Below are positions 32,552 to 43,004 of a DNA stretch of 43,004 nt, piece after piece (positions within the stretch are counted from its first letter, which is position 1; each line of letters starts with the position of its first letter). Under the pieces are notes generated by a model. That model made no database searches. It saw only the letters and a program-made list of their open reading frames with translations, and was not told the origin of the DNA. This stretch comes from Candidatus Desulfovibrio gallistercoris (GTDB lineage Bacteria; Desulfobacterota; Desulfovibrionia; Desulfovibrionales; Desulfovibrionaceae), in contig DWYJ01000095.1 of assembly GCA_019118745.1 (NCBI GenBank), positions 1 to 43,004 of the forward strand. The letters run 5' to 3'. A program made the position numbers and the translations under genes.

Positions 32552-35065
32552 ATGAGCCAAGACCGCTATACCCCCAATGAGATCGAACTGAAATGGCAGG
32601 CCCGCTGGCAGGCGGACAATGCCTTTGCCTGCTCCCATGAAAGCGACAAGCCCAAGTATTACTGCCTGGAGATGTTCCCCTATCCGTCGGGCAACATCCA
32701 CATGGGGCATGTGCGCAACTACTCCATCGGCGACGTGGTGGCCCGCGTCAAACGCATGCACGGCTACAACGTCCTGCACCCCATGGGCTGGGACGCCTTC
32801 GGCCTGCCGGCCGAAAATGCGGCCATCAAGCACAAGACCCACCCGGCCAAGTGGACGTACGCCAATATCGACAACATGCGCGCCCAGCTCCAGCGCCTGG
32901 GCTACTCCTACGACTGGTCCCGCGAAACGGCGACCTGCCGCCCGGAATACTACCGCTGGGAACAGGAATTCTTCCTGCGCTTCCTGGAAAAGGGCCTCGT
33001 CTACCGCAAGAAGGCCCCGCAGAACTGGTGCCCGTCCTGCCATACCGTGCTGGCCAACGAGCAGGTCATCGACGGCCTGTGCTGGCGCTGCGACAGCCGT
33101 GTGGAACAGAAGGATCTGACCCAGTGGTTCCTGCGCATCACCGCCTACGGAGACGAGCTCCTGGAGGATCTTGCCAAGCTGGAGGGCGGCTGGCCGGAAC
33201 GCGTGCTGGCCATGCAGCGCAACTGGATCGGCAAGTCCCACGGGGCCGCCATCGCCTTTGCGCTGGAAAAGCCCCTGCCCGGCAAGGAGCGCATCGAAGT
33301 GTTCACCACCCGACCGGACACGGTCTTCGGCGTGAGCTTCCTCACCCTCGCTCCGGAACACGAGCTGGTGGAACACCTTATCGAAGGCTATGAAAAGGCC
33401 GATGAAGTGCGCGCCTTCGTTACCCGCATCCGCAACATGGACCGCCTGGAACGGCAGTCCGACGTGCTGGAAAAGGAAGGCATCTTCACCGGAGCCTACG
33501 TGCGCCACCCCTTCACCGGCGAGCGCGTGCCCCTCTGGCTGGGCAATTTCGTGCTGGCGGACTACGGCACCGGCGCGGTCATGGGCGTGCCCGCGCACGA
33601 CCAGCGCGATTTCGAATTTGCCCGCAAGTATGATCTGCCCATAAAGGTCGTCATCTCCCCCAGGGACGCCTCCCTTGACCCCACCGCCATGAGCGAGGCC
33701 TACACCGGCGAGGGCGTGATGGTCCATTCCGGCGAGTTTGACGGCATGGCCAATACCGACGGCAAGCAGGCCGTGGCCCGCAAGCTGGAGGCGGACGGCA
33801 ACGGCCGCGCCACCACCCAGTTCCGCCTGCGGGACTGGAACATCTCCCGTCAGCGCTTCTGGGGCGCGCCCATCCCGGTCGTCTACTGCGACGCCTGCGG
33901 CGTCGTCCCCGAAAAACGGGAGAACCTGCCCATCACCCTGCCGCTGGATGCCCAGATCAATGAGGACGGGCGCTCTCCCCTGCCGCAGATGGACAGCTTC
34001 ACCCGCTGCACCTGCCCGAAGTGCGGCGGCCCGGCCCGGCGGGAGACCGATACCATGGACACCTTCGTGGAATCCTCGTGGTATTTTGCCCGCTACACGT
34101 CGGCCCGCAAGGAAGACGGCCCCTTCGACATGGACGCCCTGCGCTACTGGATGCCGGTCGATCAGTACATCGGCGGCGTGGAGCACGCCATCCTGCATCT
34201 GCTCTATGCCCGCTTCTTCACCAAGGCCCTGCGCGATCTGGGCTATTTCCCGCCGGACCTCGAAGAGCCCTTCAGCCGCCTGCTCACCCAGGGCATGGTG
34301 CTCAAGGACGGCAGCAAGATGTCCAAATCCAAGGGCAACATCGTTGCGCCCTCGGAGATGATCGACAAGTACGGCGCGGATACCGTGCGTCTGTTCTGCC
34401 TGTTCGCCGCCCCGCCGGAACGTGACTTCGACTGGTCGGACAGCGGCATCGAAGGCGCTTCGCGCTTCCTGCAACGCGTCTGGCGGCTCTTCATGGACGA
34501 AGAAAGCCGCTTCCTGCCGGTGCGAGGCTGCACCTCCACCGCGGCGGACGTGCTGAACGACACCGCCCGCGACCTGCGCCGGCGCGAGCATCTCACCGTC
34601 AAGAAGGCCGGGGAGGACATGTCCCGCCGCTTCCAGTTCAATACGGCCATCGCCGCCGTCATGGAGCTGGTCAACGCCATGTACCTCGCGCGCGAGAAAA
34701 TGGGACAGGAGGAAGGCGACCGCCGCGTCTTCTCCTCGGCCATGGCCTCCGTGCTGACCCTGCTCTCCCCCATCACGCCGCATATCTGCGAGGAACTGTG
34801 GGAACGGCTCGGCCATACGAGCTCCCTGCAGGACGAGCCCTGGCCCGTGTGGGATGAGGCCGCCCTCCAGCAGGACAGCGTCACCATCGCCCTCCAGGTC
34901 AACGGCAAGCTGCGCGGCACCATCGACGTGCCCGCCCAGGCCGACAAGGCCGCTCTGGAAGCCGCGGCCCGTGACGATGCCGCCGTGCAGCGCCACACCG
35001 CCGGCCTGACCATCCGCAAGGTCATCGTCGTGCCCGGCAAACTGGTCAATATCGTGGCCAACTGA
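32552..35065 (+). CDS. leuS: Leucyl-tRNA synthetase
   Basis: An 837-residue class I synthetase. The HIGH-type signature is HMGH (50-53) and KMSKS lies at 589-593. The CP1 editing domain (about 225-420) includes FTTRPDTVFGVSFLTLAPEH and the GVPAHDQRDFEFA loop; zinc-type cysteines occur in NWCPSCHTVL and CTCPKCGG. The anticodon-binding and C-terminal domains are complete. No lptE-like gene lies between it and holA, unlike the enterobacterial order. Confidence 0.97.
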   Translation: MSQDRYTPNEIELKWQARWQADNAFACSHESDKPKYYCLEMFPYPSGNIHMGHVRNYSIGDVVARVKRMHGYNVLHPMGWDAFGLPAENAAIKHKTHPAKWTYANIDNMRAQLQRLGYSYDWSRETATCRPEYYRWEQEFFLRFLEKGLVYRKKAPQNWCPSCHTVLANEQVIDGLCWRCDSRVEQKDLTQWFLRITAYGDELLEDLAKLEGGWPERVLAMQRNWIGKSHGAAIAFALEKPLPGKERIEVFTTRPDTVFGVSFLTLAPEHELVEHLIEGYEKADEVRAFVTRIRNMDRLERQSDVLEKEGIFTGAYVRHPFTGERVPLWLGNFVLADYGTGAVMGVPAHDQRDFEFARKYDLPIKVVISPRDASLDPTAMSEAYTGEGVMVHSGEFDGMANTDGKQAVARKLEADGNGRATTQFRLRDWNISRQRFWGAPIPVVYCDACGVVPEKRENLPITLPLDAQINEDGRSPLPQMDSFTRCTCPKCGGPARRETDTMDTFVESSWYFARYTSARKEDGPFDMDALRYWMPVDQYIGGVEHAILHLLYARFFTKALRDLGYFPPDLEEPFSRLLTQGMVLKDGSKMSKSKGNIVAPSEMIDKYGADTVRLFCLFAAPPERDFDWSDSGIEGASRFLQRVWRLFMDEESRFLPVRGCTSTAADVLNDTARDLRRREHLTVKKAGEDMSRRFQFNTAIAAVMELVNAMYLAREKMGQEEGDRRVFSSAMASVLTLLSPITPHICEELWERLGHTSSLQDEPWPVWDEAALQQDSVTIALQVNGKLRGTIDVPAQADKAALEAAARDDAAVQRHTAGLTIRKVIVVPGKLVNIVAN

Positions 35066-35162
35066 GTCTGTCCCCTGCGCGCCGTCCGGGAAACGCCCCG
35101 GATGGCGCGCAGGTCATGCCAGCGCCGCCTTCGCTCTTCTCTTCCTTCCGCCGCAGGCCGAC

Positions 35163-36155
35163 ATGTCGCATCCCGGATTCACCTTCCTCATCTGCCCGGA
35201 CAGCCGCCTGTTGCAGGCGCACATGGAAGGGCTGCTCTCCGCCGCCAAGGCGGACAGCCGCTGGGAACGGCATGTCTACTGGGGGGACGAGGAGCCGCCC
35301 CCGCGCTTCTGGGAACAGCTCACCCTCCAGGGGCTGTTCGGCACGCCGCGCGTGCTGGTGGCCCGTCAGGCGCACATGTGGCCGGCAGCCATCTGGAAAA
35401 AGATCTCCGCAGCCCTGGGCCACCCCTCGGAACAATGCTGGCCCTTTTTCTGCCTTGAGGTCGCCTGGGAACGGGGACAGCCCAAGATCCCCGCACATCT
35501 GGCCAAACTGCGCTGCTTCGCCTATGCCGAACAGCAGGGTTGGATCTGGCGCAACGAAGGCCTCACGGAGCGCGGCCTGCGCCGGCATGTGCAGGAGCGG
35601 GCCACGGCGCTGGGCCTGCGATTCGCCCCTGATGCGCTGGAGCAGTTCTGCGCCTCTGTCCCGGTGGCGGCGCAGGCCGTGGAGAACGAACTGCAAAAGC
35701 TGCTCCTCCTGGCTCCCGCGGATACGCCGCCCAGCGCCGCCTCCCCTCTGCGGGTGGATGTCGCCATGCTGGCCACCGCCTCCTGGAGCCCGGACTGCAA
35801 CGTCTTTGCCCTCATCCGGCATCTTGAGGCCGCCAATCTGCCCGCCGTCTGGAAGGAGCTCGAACGCGGCCGCCGCGACGGCGACAGCCTCATCTTTTCC
35901 CTGCTGGCCCTGCTGGCCCGCGAATTCCGCCAGCTCTGGCAGCTCCTGGCCGGAGAGAAGGTGCGCATGCCCCCGGCGGAAACAGGCGCCAAGCTCCAGC
36001 TCGCCCGCCGCCTGGGTTTTGAAGGACTGAGCCAGGGCCTCGCCCTGCTCATGGATACGGAATGGCAGATCAAGAGCGGCCGCCGCAGCCCGGAACAGAG
36101 CCTGGACTTCCTGGCGGCCGAGCTGTGCCGCCTGTTTGCCCGGGGACGGAGCTGA
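35163..36155 (+). CDS. holA: DNA polymerase III delta subunit
   Basis: A 330-residue clamp-loader delta subunit. The start FTFLICPDSRLLQAHMEGLL, the WERGQPKIPAHLAKL stretch and the C-terminal helical domain with LLALLAREFRQLWQL and SPEQSLDFLAAELCRLF fit the family; like all delta subunits it lacks a Walker A motif. Weakly conserved family, but length and leuS-adjacent position support the call. Confidence 0.85.
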   Translation: MSHPGFTFLICPDSRLLQAHMEGLLSAAKADSRWERHVYWGDEEPPPRFWEQLTLQGLFGTPRVLVARQAHMWPAAIWKKISAALGHPSEQCWPFFCLEVAWERGQPKIPAHLAKLRCFAYAEQQGWIWRNEGLTERGLRRHVQERATALGLRFAPDALEQFCASVPVAAQAVENELQKLLLLAPADTPPSAASPLRVDVAMLATASWSPDCNVFALIRHLEAANLPAVWKELERGRRDGDSLIFSLLALLAREFRQLWQLLAGEKVRMPPAETGAKLQLARRLGFEGLSQGLALLMDTEWQIKSGRRSPEQSLDFLAAELCRLFARGRS

Positions 36156-36301
36156 CGCGTGGCGGCCTCCGCTCGTGCCATTATTCTCATTCCGCCTTTT
36201 TCCTTCCTCTCCCCTTGCCTTGCGTCAAAAACGCCTTACCCTATGACTGCCCCGAAAGCCGTTCCTCTGCCGGAGCGGCCGCGGCCCGAGGACGTATCCT
36301 C

Positions 36302-36991
36302 ATGACTGACAGGACGCCCCTTCCCGCCGGGACCGCCGGACATCGCGCCCGCCTGCGTCAGCGGCTGGCCCGTGACGCGCAGACCGTGGAAGATTACGAG
36401 ATTCTGGAACTGGTGCTGGGCTTTGCGCTGACCCGCAAGGACACCAAACCGCTGGCCAAGGAACTGCTCCGCCGTTTCGGGAGCATCCGCGGCGTGCTGG
36501 ATGCCCGGCCCGACGAACTGCTGGCGGTGGACGGCTTCGGCCCCGGCCTGCTTTCCCTCTGGCAGATCCTGCGTGAGCTGCTGGCGCGCTATCAGAGCTC
36601 GCAGCTGCGCCGCCGCGAGGAGGTCGCCACCCCGGAGGCCGTCGCCCGTCTGGCACGCACCCAGCTGGCCGGATGTCCGCACGAAGAATGCTGGCTGGCC
36701 CTGCTCAATGGCGGCAATTTCCTCATCGGCTGGGAACGGCTCCGGCAGGGCAATGTCAGCACGGTCCCGATACTGCCGCGTGACGTGCTGGAACTGGCCC
36801 TGCTGCGCAAGGCTCGCGGCATCATCGTGGTCCACAACCACCCCGGCGGACAGGCCCGGCCGTCCCAGCCGGATCTGAGCCTGACGCAGGGCCTCGATCA
36901 TCTGGCGCCGCAAATGGGGCTGCGCATGGTGGATCATGTCATCGTTACCGAAAACGACTGCTACAGCATCCTGCAAGGCAGGTACCTCTAG
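36302..36991 (+). CDS. radC: RadC/JAB-domain DNA repair-type protein
   Basis: A 229-residue RadC family protein with an N-terminal helix-hairpin-helix region (about 40-100) and a C-terminal JAB metalloprotease-like domain marked by [16 protein letters not shown] (H-x-H, Ser, Asp). Its biochemical role is unsettled. GAGGA precedes the ATG at 36302. It lies 20 nt before lon. Confidence 0.92.
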   Translation: MTDRTPLPAGTAGHRARLRQRLARDAQTVEDYEILELVLGFALTRKDTKPLAKELLRRFGSIRGVLDARPDELLAVDGFGPGLLSLWQILRELLARYQSSQLRRREEVATPEAVARLARTQLAGCPHEECWLALLNGGNFLIGWERLRQGNVSTVPILPRDVLELALLRKARGIIVVHNHPGGQARPSQPDLSLTQGLDHLAPQMGLRMVDHVIVTENDCYSILQGRYL

Positions 36992-37011
36992 GCGGTCGAG
37001 GAGATATACTT

Positions 37012-39552
<2,541 letters not shown>

Positions 39553-39607
39553 TGCCGCACATGCGGGGGAGGCCCCCACCTCCCCCGCTTTCCGCTCTCG
39601 CCCCTCC

Positions 39608-40498
39608 ATGCTCCCGCCGCCCCTCCCCACACTGGATACGCTCATGCAGCAGGCCGCCGCCCGCCTCCGCGCCGCGGGCGACGACAGCCCGCATGTCTGC
39701 GTCCGCGCCCTGGTGCAGGCCATCACCGGCCTTGACCGCACCGGCATCATCCTGGCCGGGCCCCGTCCCCTTGCTCCGGAACCGGCCGCCCGGCTGGAAG
39801 GGGCTGTTTCCCGGCGCTGCGCCGGGGAGCCGCTGGCCCATATCCTGGGTCAAAAGGAATTTTTCGGACGGGACTTTGCCGTCACGGCGGATACCCTCAT
39901 CCCCCGCCCGGAAACGGAGCTGCTGGTGGAGCTGGCGCTCCAGCATATGCAGGAGGCGGAAGCACGCCAGCCCGACGGCCTCCCCCTCCGCCTTGCGGAT
40001 CTCGGCACCGGGTCAGGCTGCATCGGCATCACCCTCCTCGCAGAGCGCCCCCGCTGGCAAGGCCTGCTGCTGGACCTCAGTCCGGCCGCTCTGGCCGTCG
40101 CCCGACGCAATGCCCGGACGCATGGCGTGGAGCCCCGTCTGCGCTGTCTGGCAGGCGATATGACGCAGGCCCCGCTCGCCCCCCGCAGTCTGCATCTGCT
40201 GGTCAGCAATCCTCCCTACATCTCGGCGGCCGAACGCCACGAAGTCATGGCGGACGTCCTGCGCCACGAGCCGCACGCTGCGCTCTTTTCCCCCGCTGAC
40301 GGTCTGGCCCACCTGCAGGCCGCCTGTCATGCCGCGGCCGCCTCCCTCCTCCCCGGCGGCCACCTTCTGCTGGAACACGGCTGGCGACAGGGCGAAGCCG
40401 TCCGCCATATCCTCACCCGCTCCGGTTTCGTCAACGTGACCACCCACACCGACCTCGCCGGGCACGAGCGCTGCACGCAAGGCCGCTTATTGCGCTGA
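39608..40498 (+). CDS. prmC: Peptide chain release factor N5-glutamine methyltransferase
   Basis: A 296-residue SAM-dependent methyltransferase that modifies the GGQ glutamine of release factors. An N-terminal helical domain (1-90) with GEPLAHILGQKEFFGRDF and PRPETELLVE is followed by the SAM motif DLGTGSGCIGI and the catalytic SNPPYI. The ATG at 39608 has no clear ribosome site, so translation may depend on read-through from lon, 55 nt upstream. Confidence 0.94.
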   Translation: MLPPPLPTLDTLMQQAAARLRAAGDDSPHVCVRALVQAITGLDRTGIILAGPRPLAPEPAARLEGAVSRRCAGEPLAHILGQKEFFGRDFAVTADTLIPRPETELLVELALQHMQEAEARQPDGLPLRLADLGTGSGCIGITLLAERPRWQGLLLDLSPAALAVARRNARTHGVEPRLRCLAGDMTQAPLAPRSLHLLVSNPPYISAAERHEVMADVLRHEPHAALFSPADGLAHLQAACHAAAASLLPGGHLLLEHGWRQGEAVRHILTRSGFVNVTTHTDLAGHERCTQGRLLR

Positions 40499-40518
40499 TC
40501 TTTCGTTTTATTGGCGGG

Positions 40519-40625
40519 TTTTTTATTTTTTTTTGCGAGGGAGAGAGGGAAACCGTTTTGAAAAACGGTTCTCCCTCTCTCCCTCGCGCTCCCTCTCTCC
40601 CTTCCCAAAACTTTTGCTCTGGACG
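40519..40625 (+). repeat. T-run, 24-bp hairpin and pyrimidine tail (family 2)
   Basis: A T-rich run (40519-40534) leads into a 24-bp hairpin (40535-40558 with 40562-40586, one bulge, 3-nt loop). A CT-rich tail follows, ending CCCTTCCCAAAACTTTTGC. It lies 20 nt after prmC. The stretch 40626-40783 shows no gene. Confidence 0.65.
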
Positions 40626-40783
40626 ATGCAAGGCGACGTTTACCGGCAGGACACCCCCGCCTCTCACGTCCCCCGACAGGATGCCGAAAAAATGCATGCT
40701 GACTTGTTCAGAGTTTGGCTGGCTTGAGGTCGGGCGACGCCCTGCGTGACGCGACGTTCGGCGTCTGGACAAACAAAGTTTTT

Positions 40784-40857
40784 GGGGGGATGGGGGGTTT
40801 GGGGGGAAGGGCCCCTTTGTTCACAAAGGGGCCCTTCCCCCCACGAAAAAAGAAAAA
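40784..40857 (-). repeat. T-run, 19-bp perfect hairpin and C-rich tail (family 2), minus orientation
   Basis: On the minus strand a TTTTTCTTTTTT run (40846-40857) leads into a perfect 19-bp hairpin (40801-40819 with 40824-40842, 4-nt loop) and then a C-rich tail ending CCCCCCAAAAACTTTG. It lies just beyond the cimA terminator. Confidence 0.65.
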
Positions 40858-40868
40858 CCCGCCCCTCC

Positions 40869-40909
40869 AAAAAAACGGGAACCGCTTCGCGCGAGCGAAG
40901 GGGTTCCCG
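40869..40909 (-). terminator. Intrinsic terminator of cimA
   Basis: A 15-bp stem with one mismatch (40876-40890 with 40895-40909), 4-nt loop, is followed on the minus strand by T7 (A-run at 40869-40875). It starts 26 nt past the cimA stop. Confidence 0.85.
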
Positions 40910-40935
40910 GTCTGGCGGCGATGGCGCAGGGATAT

Positions 40936-42561
40936 CTAGTCGTCCTGACGGCGGCGTTCTTCTTCGTCGCGGTAGAGCTTGTAGATGACGGAGTCGGCGA
41001 GGGCCTGCCAGCTGGCCTCGATGATGTCGTGGGAGACGCCGACGGTGACCCAGGTACGGGAGGCGTCGCCGGATTCGATGAGCACGCGGACGACGGAGGC
41101 GGTGCCGCCGGGGCGGCCCACGTCGTCAGCGGTGGTGAGGACGCGCACCTTGAAGTCCAGCAGGCGCATTTCGGCCAGCCGGGGATAGAAGGGCTTGAGG
41201 GCCTTGCGCAGGGCGGTATCCAGCGCGTTGACCGGGCCGTTGCCGGTGGCGGCGGTATGTTCGACCACGCCTTCCACTTCCACCATGACGGTGGCCTCGT
41301 CCATATTTTCGCCGGTGCTGCCGCGCAGTGAGGTCACATGGTAGCGGACGAGCTTGAAGAAATCGCGCACGCCGCGTCGGGCGAGCTTGCGCAGGATGAG
41401 CAGTTCCACGCTGGCCTCGGCCGAGGCGTAGTCATAGCCCAGACAGGTCTTTTTCTTGAGCTCGTTGAACAGCCCGCGCACCACGGGCTCGTCCTTGTCC
41501 AGATGGAATCCGAAACCGCGCGCCATGGAAACGATATTGCTGCGCCCGGCAAGTTCGGTGATGAGGATACGCTGGGCATTGCCCACGGTCTCCGGCGGCA
41601 TGTGCTCATAGAGCGAGGAGGAGCGATTGACCGCGCTGGCATGTACGCCGCCCTTGTGGGCAAAGGCGGACTTGCCCACAAAGGGCTGCCGCCGGAAGGG
41701 CTTCATATTGGCCACTTCGGCAAACCAACCGGAAAGCGCGCTGAGCTGGCGCAGGCGCTGGCTCTCGTCCGGCGGCAGGCAGGTCAGTCCGCATTTGACC
41801 TGCAGCACCGGGATGATGGAACAGAGATTGGCGTTGCCGCAGCGCTCGCCCACGCCGTTCAGGGTTCCCTGCACCATTTCCGCGCCGTTCTGGACGGCCA
41901 CAAGACTGTTGGCCACGGCCATCTCGCAATCGTTATGGGCATGGATGCCCAGCCGCACCTCCGGCAGGGCTGTACGCAGGGCCGTCACGATGGCCGCCAC
42001 CTCGTCGGGCAGCGTGCCGCCGTTGGTGTCGCAGAGGGTGGCGATGCGCGCGCCGGCTTCATGCGCCGTACGGATGACCGCCGTGGCGTACTCGGCATTG
42101 CGCTTGTAGCCGTCAAAGAAGTGTTCGGCATCAAAATAGACTTCCCCGACAAAACGGCACAGATAGGCAACGGAATTGCGGATGACCTCAAGGTTGCGTT
42201 CCGGCGTGATGTTCAGGGCTTCGCGCGCATGCCGCTCGCAGGATTTGCCGAAAATGGTCACTGCCGGGACGGCGGCCTCCACAAGGGCGTTGAGGTTGGG
42301 GTCCGTCTCCGGCGTATTGGCGGGATGGTGCGTACTGCCGAAGGCGGCGATGCGGGCATGCTTCAGGTGATAGGAAGCGATCTCCCGGAAGAATTCCACA
42401 TCCACAGGATTGGAACCCGGCCAGCCGGCCTCGATGTAGTCAATGCCGAACTCGTCCAGCCGCAGGGCAACCTTGATCTTGTCCGCCGTGGAAAGGCTCA
42501 CTTCCTCGGATTGCGTGCCATCCCGCAGGGTGGTGTCATAGATGATGATTTTTCTGGACAT
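40936..42561 (-). CDS. cimA: (R)-citramalate synthase
   Basis: A 541-residue member of the 2-isopropylmalate synthase superfamily, CimA branch, which condenses pyruvate and acetyl-CoA to citramalate for threonine-independent isoleucine synthesis. IIIYDTTLRDGTQSEEVSLS, GIHAHNDCEMAVANSL and GTLNGVGERCGNANL mark the TIM-barrel, with metal-binding residues Asp and the HAH pair; the C-terminal LeuA-type regulatory domain (about 400-530) is complete, so isoleucine feedback control is likely. GGAGAG precedes the ATG. No other leu/ilv gene is near. Homocitrate synthase is less likely given length and motifs. Confidence 0.9.
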   Translation of the reverse strand: MSRKIIIYDTTLRDGTQSEEVSLSTADKIKVALRLDEFGIDYIEAGWPGSNPVDVEFFREIASYHLKHARIAAFGSTHHPANTPETDPNLNALVEAAVPAVTIFGKSCERHAREALNITPERNLEVIRNSVAYLCRFVGEVYFDAEHFFDGYKRNAEYATAVIRTAHEAGARIATLCDTNGGTLPDEVAAIVTALRTALPEVRLGIHAHNDCEMAVANSLVAVQNGAEMVQGTLNGVGERCGNANLCSIIPVLQVKCGLTCLPPDESQRLRQLSALSGWFAEVANMKPFRRQPFVGKSAFAHKGGVHASAVNRSSSLYEHMPPETVGNAQRILITELAGRSNIVSMARGFGFHLDKDEPVVRGLFNELKKKTCLGYDYASAEASVELLILRKLARRGVRDFFKLVRYHVTSLRGSTGENMDEATVMVEVEGVVEHTAATGNGPVNALDTALRKALKPFYPRLAEMRLLDFKVRVLTTADDVGRPGGTASVVRVLIESGDASRTWVTVGVSHDIIEASWQALADSVIYKLYRDEEERRRQDD

Positions 42562-42623
42562 GTTCAGCTCTCCGTACATCGCGTTGGGTGACAGGCGCTT
42601 ACAGCGCGCCGGACATCCTGCGG

Positions 42624-42652
42624 AAAATACATCGTCGCCCGGCAGCTGGCAA
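42624..42652 (-). promoter_or_regulatory. Candidate sigma-70 promoter for cimA
   Basis: On the minus strand TTGCCA (42647-42652), a 17-nt spacer and TATTTT (42624-42629), about 60 nt before the ATG. Consensus match only. Confidence 0.35.
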
Positions 42653-42689
42653 GAGCGGCCCTGTGGCGGCCCCTGGCTCAAGGCCATGT

Positions 42690-42722
42690 ATACGTTTGGG
42701 GGGAAGGGAACCCCCTCGCTCT
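42690..42722 (-). repeat. Half copy of the family 2 hairpin/pyrimidine element
   Basis: On the minus strand GCGAGGGGGTTCCCTTCC and then CCCCAAACG match the right arm and tail of the element at 1-48, but no left arm is present, so the hairpin cannot form. Confidence 0.5.
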
Positions 42723-42792
42723 GCTGTTGATGCCCGTAAGCCTCCTGCGTCGCCTAACGGGCCGCCTTTCGGTCGTGCTCTGCTGTCGATGC
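42718..42792. repeat. Direct repeat pair GCTCTGCTGTYGATGC
   Basis: GCTCTGCTGTTGATGC (42718-42733) and GCTCTGCTGTCGATGC (42777-42792) differ at one base and flank 43 bp that contain a CCCGT/ACGGG inverted pair. The second copy ends 1 nt before structured element copy C. Confidence 0.6.
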
Positions 42793-42793
42793 T

Positions 42794-42941
42794 TAGAGCG
42801 CTTCACCTTTGAAAAAGGTGAAACTCGAGGCGGCGGCACAGCGCCGCCCGGCCCAAAGTGAGCGGAAAAACCGCGTTTTTTCCGCGAAACGCCAGGTCGC
42901 ATGATTTGAAACGCAACGCGTTTCAAACTGAAAATGCTCTA
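42794..42941 (+). repeat. 148-bp structured TA-flanked element, copy C
   Basis: TAGAGC to GCTCTA. First hairpin TTCACCTT/AAGGTGAA (42802-42809 with 42815-42822), then GGCGGCG/CGCCGCC, then GCGGAAAA/TTTTCCGC, then a perfect TTGAAACGC/GCGTTTCAA hairpin. Lies upstream of cimA on the opposite strand to its transcript. The 42562-43004 interval has no gene I can support. Confidence 0.82.
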
Positions 42942-42964
42942 AAATATAAATCAAATGCAAACAT

Positions 42965-43004
42965 CTTCCGGCAAAAGCGCGCTGGGGAAGGGATGGGGGG
43001 CTTG
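42965..43004 (-). repeat. Tail of a family 2 element cut by the window end
   Basis: On the minus strand the sequence CCCTTCCCCAGCGCGC followed by TTTTGCCGGAAG is close to the tail of the element at 9482-9580 (CCCTTCCCCAAACGCGC, TTTGCCGGGAA). Its hairpin would lie beyond the window. Confidence 0.5.

Noticed and set aside
35066..35162. lptE-like gene between leuS and holA
   Set aside because: Only 97 nt are available and no signal-peptide/lipobox frame is present.

Overview
The window is GC-rich bacterial chromosome with mostly housekeeping genes. Gene content and order suggest a Desulfovibrionaceae sulfate reducer, probably a host-associated Desulfovibrio-like lineage. The main clues are a large PEP-synthase-type dikinase beside a divergent pyruvate carboxylase and biotin ligase, and the long block from yceD-rpmF-plsX-fab through glyA, rib, nusB, leuS, holA, radC and lon to prmC. 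This is an inference from gene order; there is no rRNA or marker gene here to settle it.

Layout. 1-9.5 kb: ppsA, pyc and birA on the minus strand (C3 interconversion plus biotinylation of the carboxylase), with cca diverging from birA. 9.5-15.8 kb: the phoH-pgpH-ybeY ribosome-maturation/envelope cluster on the minus strand, split by an AT-rich foreign insert that carries a lone PLD-fold nuclease and an IS481-type transposase remnant. A second AT-rich gene, an 89-residue protein, sits directly 3' of ybeY. 15.8-19.6 kb: an unrecognised sigma-54-driven protein built of five 50-residue repeats, an NCS1 transporter and a secreted Sel1-repeat protein. 19.7-21.9 kb: a tightly overlapping cluster of yqeB, a small membrane protein, a GIY-YIG protein and a LysE-type exporter. 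21.9-40.5 kb: a co-directional run of fatty-acid synthesis genes (plsX, fabH, fabG, acpP, fabF), glyA, a dCMP deaminase, riboflavin genes (ribD, ribE, ribH), nusB, leuS, holA, radC, lon and prmC. 40.9-42.6 kb: cimA on the minus strand.

The least ordinary content is non-coding. A ~147-bp element occurs three times (17355-17501, 31221-31367, 42794-42941), with a partial fourth copy at 24783-24848. It is bounded by TAGAGC...GCTCTA, folds into several hairpins and shows compensatory base changes between copies. One copy supplies the last base of the ribE stop codon and occupies the place where ribBA normally lies. A second family (a long perfect hairpin followed by a pyrimidine tail ending in CCCCAAA) recurs at gene 3' ends. 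The unknown repeat protein with its sigma-54 promoter and 5' hairpin is the best candidate for an undescribed function. The split phoH-pgpH-ybeY cluster with its orphan nuclease is the best candidate for recent gene gain.
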